Below, one piece after another: positions 1-5,909 of a stretch of DNA of 9,196 nt. Numbering within the stretch: the stretch's first letter is position 1; every line of letters starts with the position of its first letter. The stretch spans positions 1-9,196 of the forward strand of contig JACQAF010000265.1 of NCBI GenBank assembly GCA_016195145.1, read 5' to 3'. The notes below the pieces were generated by a model. The model ran no database searches. It was not told the DNA's origin and saw nothing but the letters and a program-made list of their open reading frames with translations. Source of the DNA: Rhodospirillales bacterium. GTDB taxonomy: Bacteria; Pseudomonadota; Alphaproteobacteria; CACIAM-22H2. Both the position numbers and the translations under genes were made by a program.

Positions 1-571
1 CCCGGATCTTGCGCATCAGGCTGCGCACATGGACCTTGACCGTTCCTTCCGTGATGCTGAGCCGGGCGGCGATTTGCTTGTTGCTGTCGCCGTTGGCGAG
101 GCAGCGAAGGATCTGCGTCTCGCGGGGCGACAGGCCGCCAAACGCCGCCGGGTGGGGCTGGGCCGCGGCGGGGGCCGTCATTTGGGTGGGGAATACTTTC
201 TCGCCCATCATGACCAGCTGAAGCGACTGGACGAGAGCGCCGGGGGCGAGGTTATCCATCAGATACCCGTCAATGCCGCTCTGGAAGGCATTGGTCAGAC
301 GCTGGGGCGAGGATTCCGAAGCGAGCACGACCAGGCGCGCCTTGGGCAGCACGGCGCGCAGGCGCTGCACCGCTTCGCGTTCCTGCTCGGCGCTGGCCGG
401 GCCGTCGAGGAGGACGAGGTCGGCGCGGATGCCGGTGGCGATCGCCGCAAGTCCTTCGCCGAGGCGGTCCGCCTCGCCGACGACGGTGAGCGACGAGCCC
501 TGGAGCACGGTTTTCAGGCCGTGCCGGATCAGGCGGTTGCGGTGGATAAGCAGCGTCTGGGTATTTGCCAT
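1..571 (-). CDS. NarL/FixJ-family response regulator with degenerate receiver, C-terminus missing
   Basis: Reading the minus strand from an ATG at 571-569 gives 190 codons with no stop before the window edge, so the C-terminal end is missing. A GGAGG ribosome binding site lies at 580-584, 8 nt before the ATG, which fixes the start. Residues 5-125 align with a NarL-type receiver, and residues 147-190 are a LuxR-type helix-turn-helix (GLSPRETQIL, then SNKQIAARLSITEGTVKVHV). An Ala/Pro linker lies between them. The phospho-acceptor aspartate is present (D56 in LVLLDG). The usual acidic pair is replaced by H10-R11, the switch Ser/Thr by A84 and the conserved lysine (GYLLK in NarL) by D106. NarL-like proteins usually end 10-25 residues beyond the point reached here. 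The family binds DNA as dimers to control transcription. The target is unknown, and no sensor kinase is visible. Family assignment is secure; phosphorylation control is doubtful. Confidence 0.9.
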   Translation of the reverse strand, partial: MANTQTLLIHRNRLIRHGLKTVLQGSSLTVVGEADRLGEGLAAIATGIRADLVLLDGPASAEQEREAVQRLRAVLPKARLVVLASESSPQRLTNAFQSGIDGYLMDNLAPGALVQSLQLVMMGEKVFPTQMTAPAAAQPHPAAFGGLSPRETQILRCLANGDSNKQIAARLSITEGTVKVHVRSLMRKIR

Positions 572-579
572 TGTGAGAA

Positions 580-584
580 CCTCC
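580..584 (-). promoter_or_regulatory. Ribosome binding site of the edge response regulator
   Basis: On the minus strand this reads GGAGG, with an 8-nt spacer to the ATG at 571. It is a consensus Shine-Dalgarno sequence and decides the start codon of the regulator. Confidence 0.8.
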
Positions 585-589
585 GAAGC

Positions 590-680
590 CGGATTTAAGG
601 ATAAACGCCATCGAAGTGAATAATCACGTTAGTTGTTTAAAAACTGATTAAAACACTTTTTAGTTGTGTTCGATATAACG
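590..680. promoter_or_regulatory. AT-rich divergent promoter region between the regulator and ffh
   Basis: This stretch is clearly AT-rich in an otherwise GC-rich window and lies between two divergent genes, as expected for promoters in both directions. On the plus strand a -10-like TATAAC lies at 674-679, but I see no good -35 box 16-18 nt upstream. On the minus strand only weak -10-like hexamers are present. An 8-bp direct repeat, TTAGTTGT, occurs at 629-636 and 660-667. The existence of a promoter region is a reasonable inference from layout and composition. The exact start sites are not supported. Confidence 0.45.
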
Positions 681-868
681 GCGTTCAGTCCGTCGGCCCG
701 ACGCCTTGACGGCAGCGGTCCGGCCGGGCTAGGTTCCGCGCCATTCCAAGGGCAGCAATCAACCCCTTGGGCCCGAGCCGACCCCGATAAAGCGGGGCGG
801 TGGGTCTCCCCCAGTCCGCGAGTGTCGCGCACTGGGGTATTCGGCTTTTGCGCGGGTGCTGGTGGGCG
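681..868 (+). promoter_or_regulatory. Structured, apparently non-coding leader upstream of ffh
   Basis: About 190 GC-rich bases precede the ffh start without a convincing gene. They contain a row of inverted repeats. CGTCG at 691-695 pairs with 699-703. CCAAGGG at 746-752 pairs with CCCTTGG at 764-770. CCCCG at 782-786 pairs with CGGGG at 793-797. CCCCAGT at 809-815 pairs with ACTGGGG at 831-837. In the last of these, a further inner CGCG/CGCG pairing is separated by one C-C mismatch. The last hairpin ends 31 nt before the ATG and is followed by a short T-containing stretch ending TTTT at 846-849, which is not a clean terminator tail. The leader could be a 5' UTR controlling ffh, an attenuator or a small RNA. 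I recognise no named RNA family, and the conserved core of SRP RNA is absent. Confidence 0.4.
809..837 (+). promoter_or_regulatory. Strong hairpin in the ffh 5' leader
   Basis: A perfect 7-bp outer stem (CCCCAGT with ACTGGGG) encloses a C-C mismatch, a 4-bp CGCG/CGCG stem and a 5-nt loop. No uninterrupted T-tract follows, so it is not a standard intrinsic terminator. It may be an attenuator or an mRNA structure near the ffh start. Confidence 0.45.
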
Positions 869-2218
869 ATGTTCGAGACTCTGACAGCAAAACTGGGCGA
901 TGTGTTCGAGCGCTTGAAGCGCCGCGGCGCCTTGGCCGAGGGCGATGTCGACGCGGCCTTGCGCGAGGTGCGTGTGGCGCTGCTCGAGGCCGACGTGGCG
1001 CTGCCCGTGGTCAAGGACTTCATCGCCGGGGTCAAACTCAAGGCGATCGGCCAGGAGGTTATCCGCAGCGTCAGCCCCGGCCAGATGGTCGTGAAAATCG
1101 TTCACGATCACTTGATCGATACGCTGGGGGCGACCGCGGTCGAGATAAACCTGCGGGCGGTGCCGCCGGTCCCCATTCTGATGGTCGGCTTGCAGGGCTC
1201 GGGCAAGACGACAACCACCGCCAAGCTCGCCTTGCGCCTGACCCAGCGCGACAAGAAAAAAGTCCTGATGGCGTCGCTCGACACCCGCCGCCCGGCGGCG
1301 CAGGAGCAGCTCGCCGTTCTCGGCCAGCAGACCGGGGTTGTCACCCTGCCGATTATTGCCGGTCAGGATCCGGTCGCCATCGCCCGCCGCGCCGTCGAGG
1401 CCGGGGCGCGCGAGGGCTACGACGTGGTGTTGCTCGACACGGCCGGACGCCTGGCCATCGACGACGAGCTGATGGCCGAGGCGGCGGCGGTGCGCGACGC
1501 AACCAAACCGGCCGAAACGCTGCTCGTCGCCGACGCGATGACCGGCCAGGACGCGGTCAACCTCGCCCGCGCCTTCAACGAAAAAATCGGCATCACTGGC
1601 ATCGTACTGACCCGCGTCGATGGCGACGCGCGCGGCGGCGCCGCGCTGTCGATGCGCGCCGTCACCGGCCGGCCGATCAAGCTGATCGGCATCGGCGAAA
1701 AACTCGATGCGATTGACGTCTTCCATCCCGATCGCATCGCCGGGCGCATCCTCGGCATGGGCGACATTGTCGGCCTAGTCGAGAAGGCGGCCGAGACGGT
1801 CGAGAAGGAAGAGGCCGAAAAACTCGCCCGCAAGGCGGCCAAGGGCGAATTCGATTTCGACGACATGGCCGCTCAGCTGCGCCAGCTCCGCAAGATGGGC
1901 GGCCTGTCGGGCGTCATGGGCCTGCTGCCGGGGGTGGGCAAGATCAAGAAACAGATGGCCGAGGCGAAGGTCGACGACCGTATCGTGCGCCGCCAGGAGG
2001 CGATCATCGGCTCGATGACCAAGGCGGAACGGCGCGACGTGCGCCTGCTCAACGGCCGCCGCCGCCGCCGCATCGCCAAGGGTTCCGGCACTACGGTCGA
2101 AGAAGTCAACCGGCTGGTCAAGCAATACATGGAAATGGGCCGGATGATGAAACAGGTCACCAAGCTCGGCCAGAAAGGGGTCATGCGCGCTGGCATGGCC
2201 TCGCTGTTCCGACGCTAA
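869..2218 (+). CDS. ffh: Signal recognition particle GTPase Ffh (SRP54 homologue)
   Basis: This 449-residue protein is the usual length for bacterial Ffh (E. coli 453). It binds 4.5S RNA and signal sequences of nascent membrane proteins and delivers ribosomes to FtsY at the inner membrane, using GTP. The N domain covers about residues 1-95. The G domain follows with the P-loop GLQGSGKTTTTAKL (107-120), DTRRPAAQEQL (138-148), DTAGR (190-194), DAMTGQDA (222-229) and TRVDGDARGGAALS (248-261). The methionine-rich M domain runs from about 300, with the RNA-binding signature RIAKGSG..VEEVNRL at 401-416. The ATG at 869 begins MFETLTAKLG, where known Ffh proteins begin, so the in-frame extension to 800 was rejected. 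The ribosome binding site is weak (GGTGGG at 861-866). It heads the operon with rpsP 50 nt downstream. Confidence 0.98.
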   Translation: MFETLTAKLGDVFERLKRRGALAEGDVDAALREVRVALLEADVALPVVKDFIAGVKLKAIGQEVIRSVSPGQMVVKIVHDHLIDTLGATAVEINLRAVPPVPILMVGLQGSGKTTTTAKLALRLTQRDKKKVLMASLDTRRPAAQEQLAVLGQQTGVVTLPIIAGQDPVAIARRAVEAGAREGYDVVLLDTAGRLAIDDELMAEAAAVRDATKPAETLLVADAMTGQDAVNLARAFNEKIGITGIVLTRVDGDARGGAALSMRAVTGRPIKLIGIGEKLDAIDVFHPDRIAGRILGMGDIVGLVEKAAETVEKEEAEKLARKAAKGEFDFDDMAAQLRQLRKMGGLSGVMGLLPGVGKIKKQMAEAKVDDRIVRRQEAIIGSMTKAERRDVRLLNGRRRRRIAKGSGTTVEEVNRLVKQYMEMGRMMKQVTKLGQKGVMRAGMASLFRR

Positions 2219-2268
2219 TTCCGCAATTCCGCTTTAACGACGCATCCACAGAAAGGAAAACACCGCAA

Positions 2269-2643
2269 ATGGCGCTTAAAATCCGTATGTCCCGGGGCGG
2301 GGCGAAGAACCGACCCTTCTTTCGCATCGTTGTCGCCGACAGCCGCAGCCCGCGCGACGGCCGCTTCATCGAGAAGCTCGGCACCTATAACCCGATGCTC
2401 GACAAGGGCCACGCCGAACGCGTCGTGCTCGACGTCGAGCGGATCAAGCACTGGCTGTCGGTCGGCGCGCAGCCGTCGGACCGCGTCGCGCATTTCCTGC
2501 ACGAGGCGAGCCTCGGGCCGAAGCCGGTGATCCGCGAGACGCCGAAGAAGAGCGCGCCGCGCGCCAAGATGCAGGAGCGCCTGAAGGCTGCCGCGGCGGC
2601 GGCGGGCGAGGCGGCGCCGGCGGCCGAGGCGGCAAAGGCCTAA
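2269..2643 (+). CDS. rpsP: 30S ribosomal protein S16 (bS16)
   Basis: A 124-residue protein of the 30S subunit body, needed for stable assembly of the 5' domain of 16S rRNA. The N-terminal 80 residues carry the family signature: KIRMSRGGAKNRPFFRIVVA, then DSRSPRDGRFIEKLGTYNP. E. coli S16 has 82 residues; the extra 40 here form a Lys- then Ala/Glu-rich tail (about 90-124), a low-complexity extension common in alphaproteobacteria. An AAGGA site at 2253-2257 lies 11 nt before the ATG. The gene sits between ffh and rimM in the classical order. A stable hairpin begins 12 nt after its stop. Confidence 0.97.
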   Translation: MALKIRMSRGGAKNRPFFRIVVADSRSPRDGRFIEKLGTYNPMLDKGHAERVVLDVERIKHWLSVGAQPSDRVAHFLHEASLGPKPVIRETPKKSAPRAKMQERLKAAAAAAGEAAPAAEAAKA

Positions 2644-2654
2644 GGTTCCGGTCT

Positions 2655-2677
2655 GCCGCGCTCCGCCGGGGCGCGGC
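2655..2677 (+). promoter_or_regulatory. Very stable hairpin between rpsP and rimM
   Basis: GCCGCGC (2655-2661) pairs perfectly with GCGCGGC (2671-2677). The pairing continues inward through a U-G wobble and two G-C pairs to a 3-nt loop (2665-2667), about 10 bp in all. No T-tract follows, so full termination is unlikely. The rimM Shine-Dalgarno candidate GGGAG (2679-2683) lies one base after the stem. The hairpin could lower rimM-trmD expression relative to rpsP, or protect the 3' end of an rpsP transcript. Confidence 0.55.
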
Positions 2678-2695
2678 TGGGAGATACCGAGCGCA

Positions 2696-3253
2696 ATGCC
2701 GGAGGATAACAGAGTGCTGGTCGGTGTGATCGCGGGCGCCCACGGGGTGCGCGGCGAAGTCCGCATCCGGAGCTTCACGGCCGATCCGGCCGACGTCGCG
2801 GCCTATGGCCCGGTGTCGGACGAGAGCGGCGCGCGGCGCTTTGCGGTTCGTATTCGTAGCGCGGTGCGCGGCCAGGTGATCGCCCGACTCGACGGCGTCG
2901 CCGACCGCAACGCGGCCGAGAGCCTCAAGGGCCTGCGCCTCTACGTACCGCGCGACACGCTGCCCCGCCTTGGCAAGGACGAATGGTATCTCGCCGATCT
3001 CATCGGCCTCCGGGCCGAAGACACGGCCGGCAAGCCGCTCGGGCGGGTGAAGGCGGTGCATAATTTCGGCGCCGGCGACGTGCTGGAGATCGAAGGAGCC
3101 GGAGGCGCAACGCAATTCCTGTCGTTCACGCGCCGCGCCGTGCCCGAGGTCGATATCGCCGGCGGCCGGATCGTTATCGAACCGCCGGTCGAGGTCGAGG
3201 CCAAGGGCGAGGCCGCGAACGAAGCGGACGATGCGTCTGGGAGGCGGACATGA
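2696..3253 (+). CDS. rimM: Ribosome maturation factor RimM
   Basis: A 185-residue protein that binds S19 and helps mature the 3' (head) domain of the 30S subunit; it is non-enzymatic and cytoplasmic. The N-terminal RimM domain carries VGVIAGAHGVRGEVRIRSF (9-27). The C-terminal PRC-barrel domain starts near EWYLADLIG (96-104) and includes GRVKAVHNFGAGDVLEI (116-132) and the LSF...VPEVDI stretch (142-154). The tail from about 168 is acidic and low-complexity. Two starts are possible. The ATG at 2696 has GGGAG 12 nt upstream. A GTG at 2714, six codons later, has an excellent GGAGG at 2701-2705 with 8-nt spacing and would still keep the whole domain. The 3' end overlaps trmD by 4 nt (ATGA), which suggests translational coupling. 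Confidence 0.96.
   Translation: MPEDNRVLVGVIAGAHGVRGEVRIRSFTADPADVAAYGPVSDESGARRFAVRIRSAVRGQVIARLDGVADRNAAESLKGLRLYVPRDTLPRLGKDEWYLADLIGLRAEDTAGKPLGRVKAVHNFGAGDVLEIEGAGGATQFLSFTRRAVPEVDIAGGRIVIEPPVEVEAKGEAANEADDASGRRT
2701..2705 (+). promoter_or_regulatory. Internal Shine-Dalgarno supporting an alternative rimM GTG start
   Basis: A GGAGG lies inside the first codons of the rimM frame, 8 nt before the in-frame GTG at 2714. It fits translation better than the GGAG-like site used by the ATG at 2696. Either start keeps the conserved domain, so the sequence alone does not decide. Confidence 0.45.
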
Positions 3254-3957
3254 CCACACCGTGGACCGCGACCGTACTGACGATCTTTCCCGAGATGTTC
3301 CCGGGGCCGCTCGGTCATTCGCTGGCCGGTCGCGCCCTTGCCGATGGGGTTTGGCATCTTTCGGCGCTCGATATCCGCGATTTCGCCGCCGATCGTCACA
3401 AGACGGTCGATGACGCGCCCTTCGGCGGCGGCCCCGGCATGGTGATGCGGCCCGACGTGGTCGACGCCGCGCTCGCGGCGGCGACGGCGCAGGCCCCTGC
3501 CGGCGCGCCGGCGATCTATCTGACGCCGCGCGGGCGGTTATTGACCCAGGCGCGGGCGCGCCGGTTGACCGCCGGTCCCGGCGTCATCGTCCTGTGCGGC
3601 CGGTTCGAGGGAGTCGACGCGCGGGTGATCGAGACGCGCGGACTGGAAGAAGTCTCGCTCGGCGATTTCATTTTATCGGGCGGCGAACCCGCGGCGATTG
3701 CCTTGATCGACGCCTGCGTGCGCCTGCTGCCCGGCGTGGTCGGGGCCGAGGCTTCGCTGGTCGAGGAAAGCTTCGAGGCGGGCCTGCTCGAATACCCCCA
3801 CTACACCCGTCCCCAGCTTTGGCAGGGGCAAGCGGTGCCCGAGGTGCTGCTGTCGGGCCACCACGAGAAAATCCGCACCTGGCGCCTGGCCGAGGCGGAA
3901 CGAATCACCCGCGAACGCCGCCCCGATCTATGGGCGCGCCGCATGGAATTGCGATAG
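3250..3957 (+). CDS. trmD: tRNA (guanine37-N1)-methyltransferase TrmD
   Basis: A 235-residue SPOUT-family enzyme that methylates G37 of tRNAs with G36 using S-adenosylmethionine, preventing +1 frameshifting. Family motifs are in order: LTIFPEMF (10-17), DDAPFGGGPGMVM (54-66), YLTPRG (90-95), LCGRFEGVD (115-123), SLGDFILSGGE (136-146) forming the trefoil-knot AdoMet site, YPHYTRP (182-188) and VPEVLLSGHH (196-205). R158 matches the catalytic Arg154 of E. coli. The position of E. coli Asp169 is occupied by glutamate (E173 in VEESF). The start is fixed by the ATGA overlap with rimM and by GGGAGG at 3239-3244, 5 nt upstream. It lies 22 nt before rplS. Confidence 0.98.
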   Translation: MTTPWTATVLTIFPEMFPGPLGHSLAGRALADGVWHLSALDIRDFAADRHKTVDDAPFGGGPGMVMRPDVVDAALAAATAQAPAGAPAIYLTPRGRLLTQARARRLTAGPGVIVLCGRFEGVDARVIETRGLEEVSLGDFILSGGEPAAIALIDACVRLLPGVVGAEASLVEESFEAGLLEYPHYTRPQLWQGQAVPEVLLSGHHEKIRTWRLAEAERITRERRPDLWARRMELR

Positions 3958-3979
3958 AATTCATCCAAGGAGAAGATCG

Positions 3980-4441
3980 ATGAGCATGATTATCGACCAG
4001 ATCGAGAAGGAACAGATCGGCAAGCTGACCGGCGGCAAGCCGGTCCCCGAATTCGGGCCCGGCGACACGCTGCGGGTCAGCGTCAAGGTGGTGGAAGGCA
4101 CGCGCGAACGCCTGCAGGTGTTCGAGGGCGTGTGCATCGCCCGGCGCAATGCCGGCCTCAATTCCTCGTTCACCGTGCGGAAAATTTCGTTCGGCGAGGG
4201 CGTCGAGCGCGTGTTTCCGCTCTACAGCCCGCGTCTTGGCGGGATCGAGGTCGTGCGCCGCGGCGACGTGCGGCGGGCCAAGCTCTATTACCTGCGCGGA
4301 CGCACCGGCAAGCGGGCGCGGATCACCGAGAAGACCAGCGTGGCGGCCACCGCCGCCGAGATGAGCGAGGCCGATCTGATGGCCGCCGCCGCGACCGCGC
4401 CGGAGACGGGGAATAAGAGCGAGGCCAAGACCGAAAAGTAA
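3980..4441 (+). CDS. rplS: 50S ribosomal protein L19 (bL19)
   Basis: A 153-residue protein that sits at the 30S-50S interface. The core (about 5-120) has the family signature: FGPGDTLRVSVKVVEGTRER, FEGVCIARRNAGLNSSFTVR, then ISFGEGVERVFPLYSP and RRAKLYYLRGRTGKRARI. E. coli L19 has 115 residues; here an Ala/Glu/Lys-rich tail of about 30 residues (from about 124) is added. An AAGGAG at 3967-3972 lies 7 nt before the ATG, supporting the chosen start over the second Met two codons later. It ends the classical trmD operon order and is followed after 58 nt by leuC. Confidence 0.97.
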   Translation: MSMIIDQIEKEQIGKLTGGKPVPEFGPGDTLRVSVKVVEGTRERLQVFEGVCIARRNAGLNSSFTVRKISFGEGVERVFPLYSPRLGGIEVVRRGDVRRAKLYYLRGRTGKRARITEKTSVAATAAEMSEADLMAAAATAPETGNKSEAKTEK

Positions 4442-4442
4442 C

Positions 4443-4479
4443 CCGGTCGCGGAGCCCGATCCCGTTATCCTGCGACCGG
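4443..4479 (+). promoter_or_regulatory. Hairpin between rplS and leuC
   Basis: CCGGTCGC at 4443-4450 pairs perfectly with GCGACCGG at 4472-4479 around a 21-nt loop. Three further G-C/A-T pairs (4451-4453 with 4468-4470) are possible across a one-base bulge. No T-tract follows and the leuC ribosome binding site begins 7 nt downstream. It could be a weak terminator, a processing site or an mRNA stability element between the ribosomal and leucine parts of the transcript. No leader peptide with leucine codons fits in the 58-nt gap. Confidence 0.5.
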
Positions 4480-4499
4480 CCGACCAAGGAGAACCGACG

Positions 4500-5909
4500 A
4501 TGGCCAAACCGCGCACGCTATTCGACAAGATCTGGCAGAACCATCTCGTCCATACCCAGGACGACGGGACGTGCCTTATCTATATCGACCGTCACCTCAC
4601 GCATGAGGTGACCAGCCCGCAGGCCTTCGAAGGCTTGCGCGCCGCCGGCCGGCGGGTGCGCCGCCCCGATGCGACGATCGCCGTCGCCGATCATAACGTG
4701 CCGACGACCGATCGCAGCAAGGGCATCGAGAACGAGGAAAGCCGCATCCAGATCGAAACGCTGGAGGCGAACTGCAAGGAATTCGGCATCTCCTATTTCG
4801 AAATGACCGACATCCGCCAGGGCATCGTTCACATCATCGGGCCGGAGCAGGGCCTGACCTTGCCGGGGATGACCATCGTCTGCGGCGACAGCCATACCGC
4901 GACGCATGGCGCGTTCGGCGCGCTCGCCTTCGGCATCGGGACCTCGGAGGTCGAGCATGTCCTGGCGACGCAGACGCTGATCCAGCGCCCGGCCAAAAAC
5001 ATGCGGGTCACGGTCGATGGCGACTTGCCGCGCGGCGTCACTGCCAAGGATCTGATTCTGGCCATCATCGGCAAGATCGGCACCGCCGGCGGCACCGGCC
5101 ATGTCATCGAATACGCCGGGTCGGCAATCCGCAAGCTGTCGATGGAAGGGCGGATGACGGTGTGCAACATGTCGATCGAGGCAGGCGCACGCGGCGGCCT
5201 GATCGCCCCCGACGAAACGACATTCGAGTATCTCAAGGGCCGGCCGCATGCGCCCAAGGGTGCCGCCTGGGAAGCGGCGGTGGCGTTCTGGAAAACGCTG
5301 CCGTCCGATGCCGGCGCGACTTACGACAAGGAAGCGACGCTGCGCGCCGCCGATATCGCGCCGCAGGTCACCTGGGGCACTTCGCCCGAAGACGTTTTGC
5401 CGATCACCGGCGTCGTCCCAAATCCCGCCGATGCGGCCGATGCCGGCCGCCGCGCGGCGATGGAACGGGCGCTGAAATATATGGGCCTCGCGGCCGGTAC
5501 GAAGCTCCAGGACGTCAAGATCGATCGCGTGTTCATTGGCAGCTGCACCAACGCGCGTATCGAGGATTTGCGCGCCGCGGCCGCGGTGGCCAAGGGCCGC
5601 AAGGTGGCCGGTCATGTCAAGGCGATGGTCGTGCCCGGCTCGGGCTTGGTCAAGCATCAGGCGGAGGAAGAAGGGCTTGATCGCATCTTTCTCGACGCGG
5701 GTTTCGAATGGCGCGAGCCCGGCTGCTCGATGTGCCTGGCGATGAACGACGACCGGCTGGAGCCGGGCGAGCGTTGCGCCTCGACCTCGAACCGCAATTT
5801 CGAAGGCCGGCAGGGGCGCGGCGGGCGCACGCATCTGCTCGGGCCCGAAATGGCGGCGGCGGCGGCGGTGACCGGCCGCCTGACCGACGTGCGCGAAATC
5901 ATAAAATGA
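4500..5909 (+). CDS. leuC: 3-isopropylmalate dehydratase large subunit
   Basis: A 469-residue aconitase-family protein (E. coli LeuC 466). With LeuD it isomerises 2-isopropylmalate to 3-isopropylmalate in the cytoplasmic leucine pathway. The three 4Fe-4S ligand cysteines are present: C349 in FIGSCTNARIEDL, and C409 and C412 in EPGCSMCLAMN. Other family stretches are TLFDKIWQNHLV (6-17), AVADHNVPTTD (61-71), VCGDSHTATHGAFGALAFGI (127-146) and the C-terminal STSNRNFEGRQGRGGRTHL (428-446). AAGGAG at 4486-4491 lies 8 nt before the ATG. The stop overlaps the start of the next gene (ATGA at 5906-5909), so the downstream GFA gene is probably translated from the same mRNA. Confidence 0.98.
   Translation: MAKPRTLFDKIWQNHLVHTQDDGTCLIYIDRHLTHEVTSPQAFEGLRAAGRRVRRPDATIAVADHNVPTTDRSKGIENEESRIQIETLEANCKEFGISYFEMTDIRQGIVHIIGPEQGLTLPGMTIVCGDSHTATHGAFGALAFGIGTSEVEHVLATQTLIQRPAKNMRVTVDGDLPRGVTAKDLILAIIGKIGTAGGTGHVIEYAGSAIRKLSMEGRMTVCNMSIEAGARGGLIAPDETTFEYLKGRPHAPKGAAWEAAVAFWKTLPSDAGATYDKEATLRAADIAPQVTWGTSPEDVLPITGVVPNPADAADAGRRAAMERALKYMGLAAGTKLQDVKIDRVFIGSCTNARIEDLRAAAAVAKGRKVAGHVKAMVVPGSGLVKHQAEEEGLDRIFLDAGFEWREPGCSMCLAMNDDRLEPGERCASTSNRNFEGRQGRGGRTHLLGPEMAAAAAVTGRLTDVREIIK

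Noticed and set aside
29..598. Long plus-strand open frame opposite the response regulator
   Set aside because: It is the antisense shadow of a well-supported regulator gene with a good ribosome binding site; its own translation shows no domain.
800..868. In-frame GTG-started extension of ffh by 23 residues
   Set aside because: The extra residues do not resemble any Ffh N-terminus, the hairpin at 809-837 falls inside it, and the ATG at 869 gives the standard MFETL start.
681..868. Possible SRP RNA (4.5S, ffs) gene next to ffh
   Set aside because: The conserved core GGTCAGGTCCGGAAGG and its AGCAGCC partner are absent on both strands, so no SRP RNA can be called.
666..884. 72-codon plus-strand open frame in the ffh leader
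   Set aside because: It starts with GTG without a ribosome binding site, has low-complexity Arg/Gly/Ser/Pro-rich content typical of random GC-rich sequence, overlaps the ffh start, and resembles no protein I know.
629..1726. 365-codon minus-strand open frame opposite ffh
   Set aside because: Its composition is that of a GC-rich antisense frame, and the plus strand encodes unmistakable Ffh motifs over the same bases.
4518..5834. 438-codon minus-strand open frame opposite leuC
   Set aside because: It mirrors leuC codon by codon, is rich in Arg/Ala/Gly/His/Asp without any recognisable motif, and is a usual artefact in high-GC genomes.
5708..5905. Longer GFA protein beginning inside leuC
   Set aside because: The extension translates leuC's 3' end in another frame, and the GFA zinc motif begins shortly after the ATG at 5906, which has the typical ATGA coupling.
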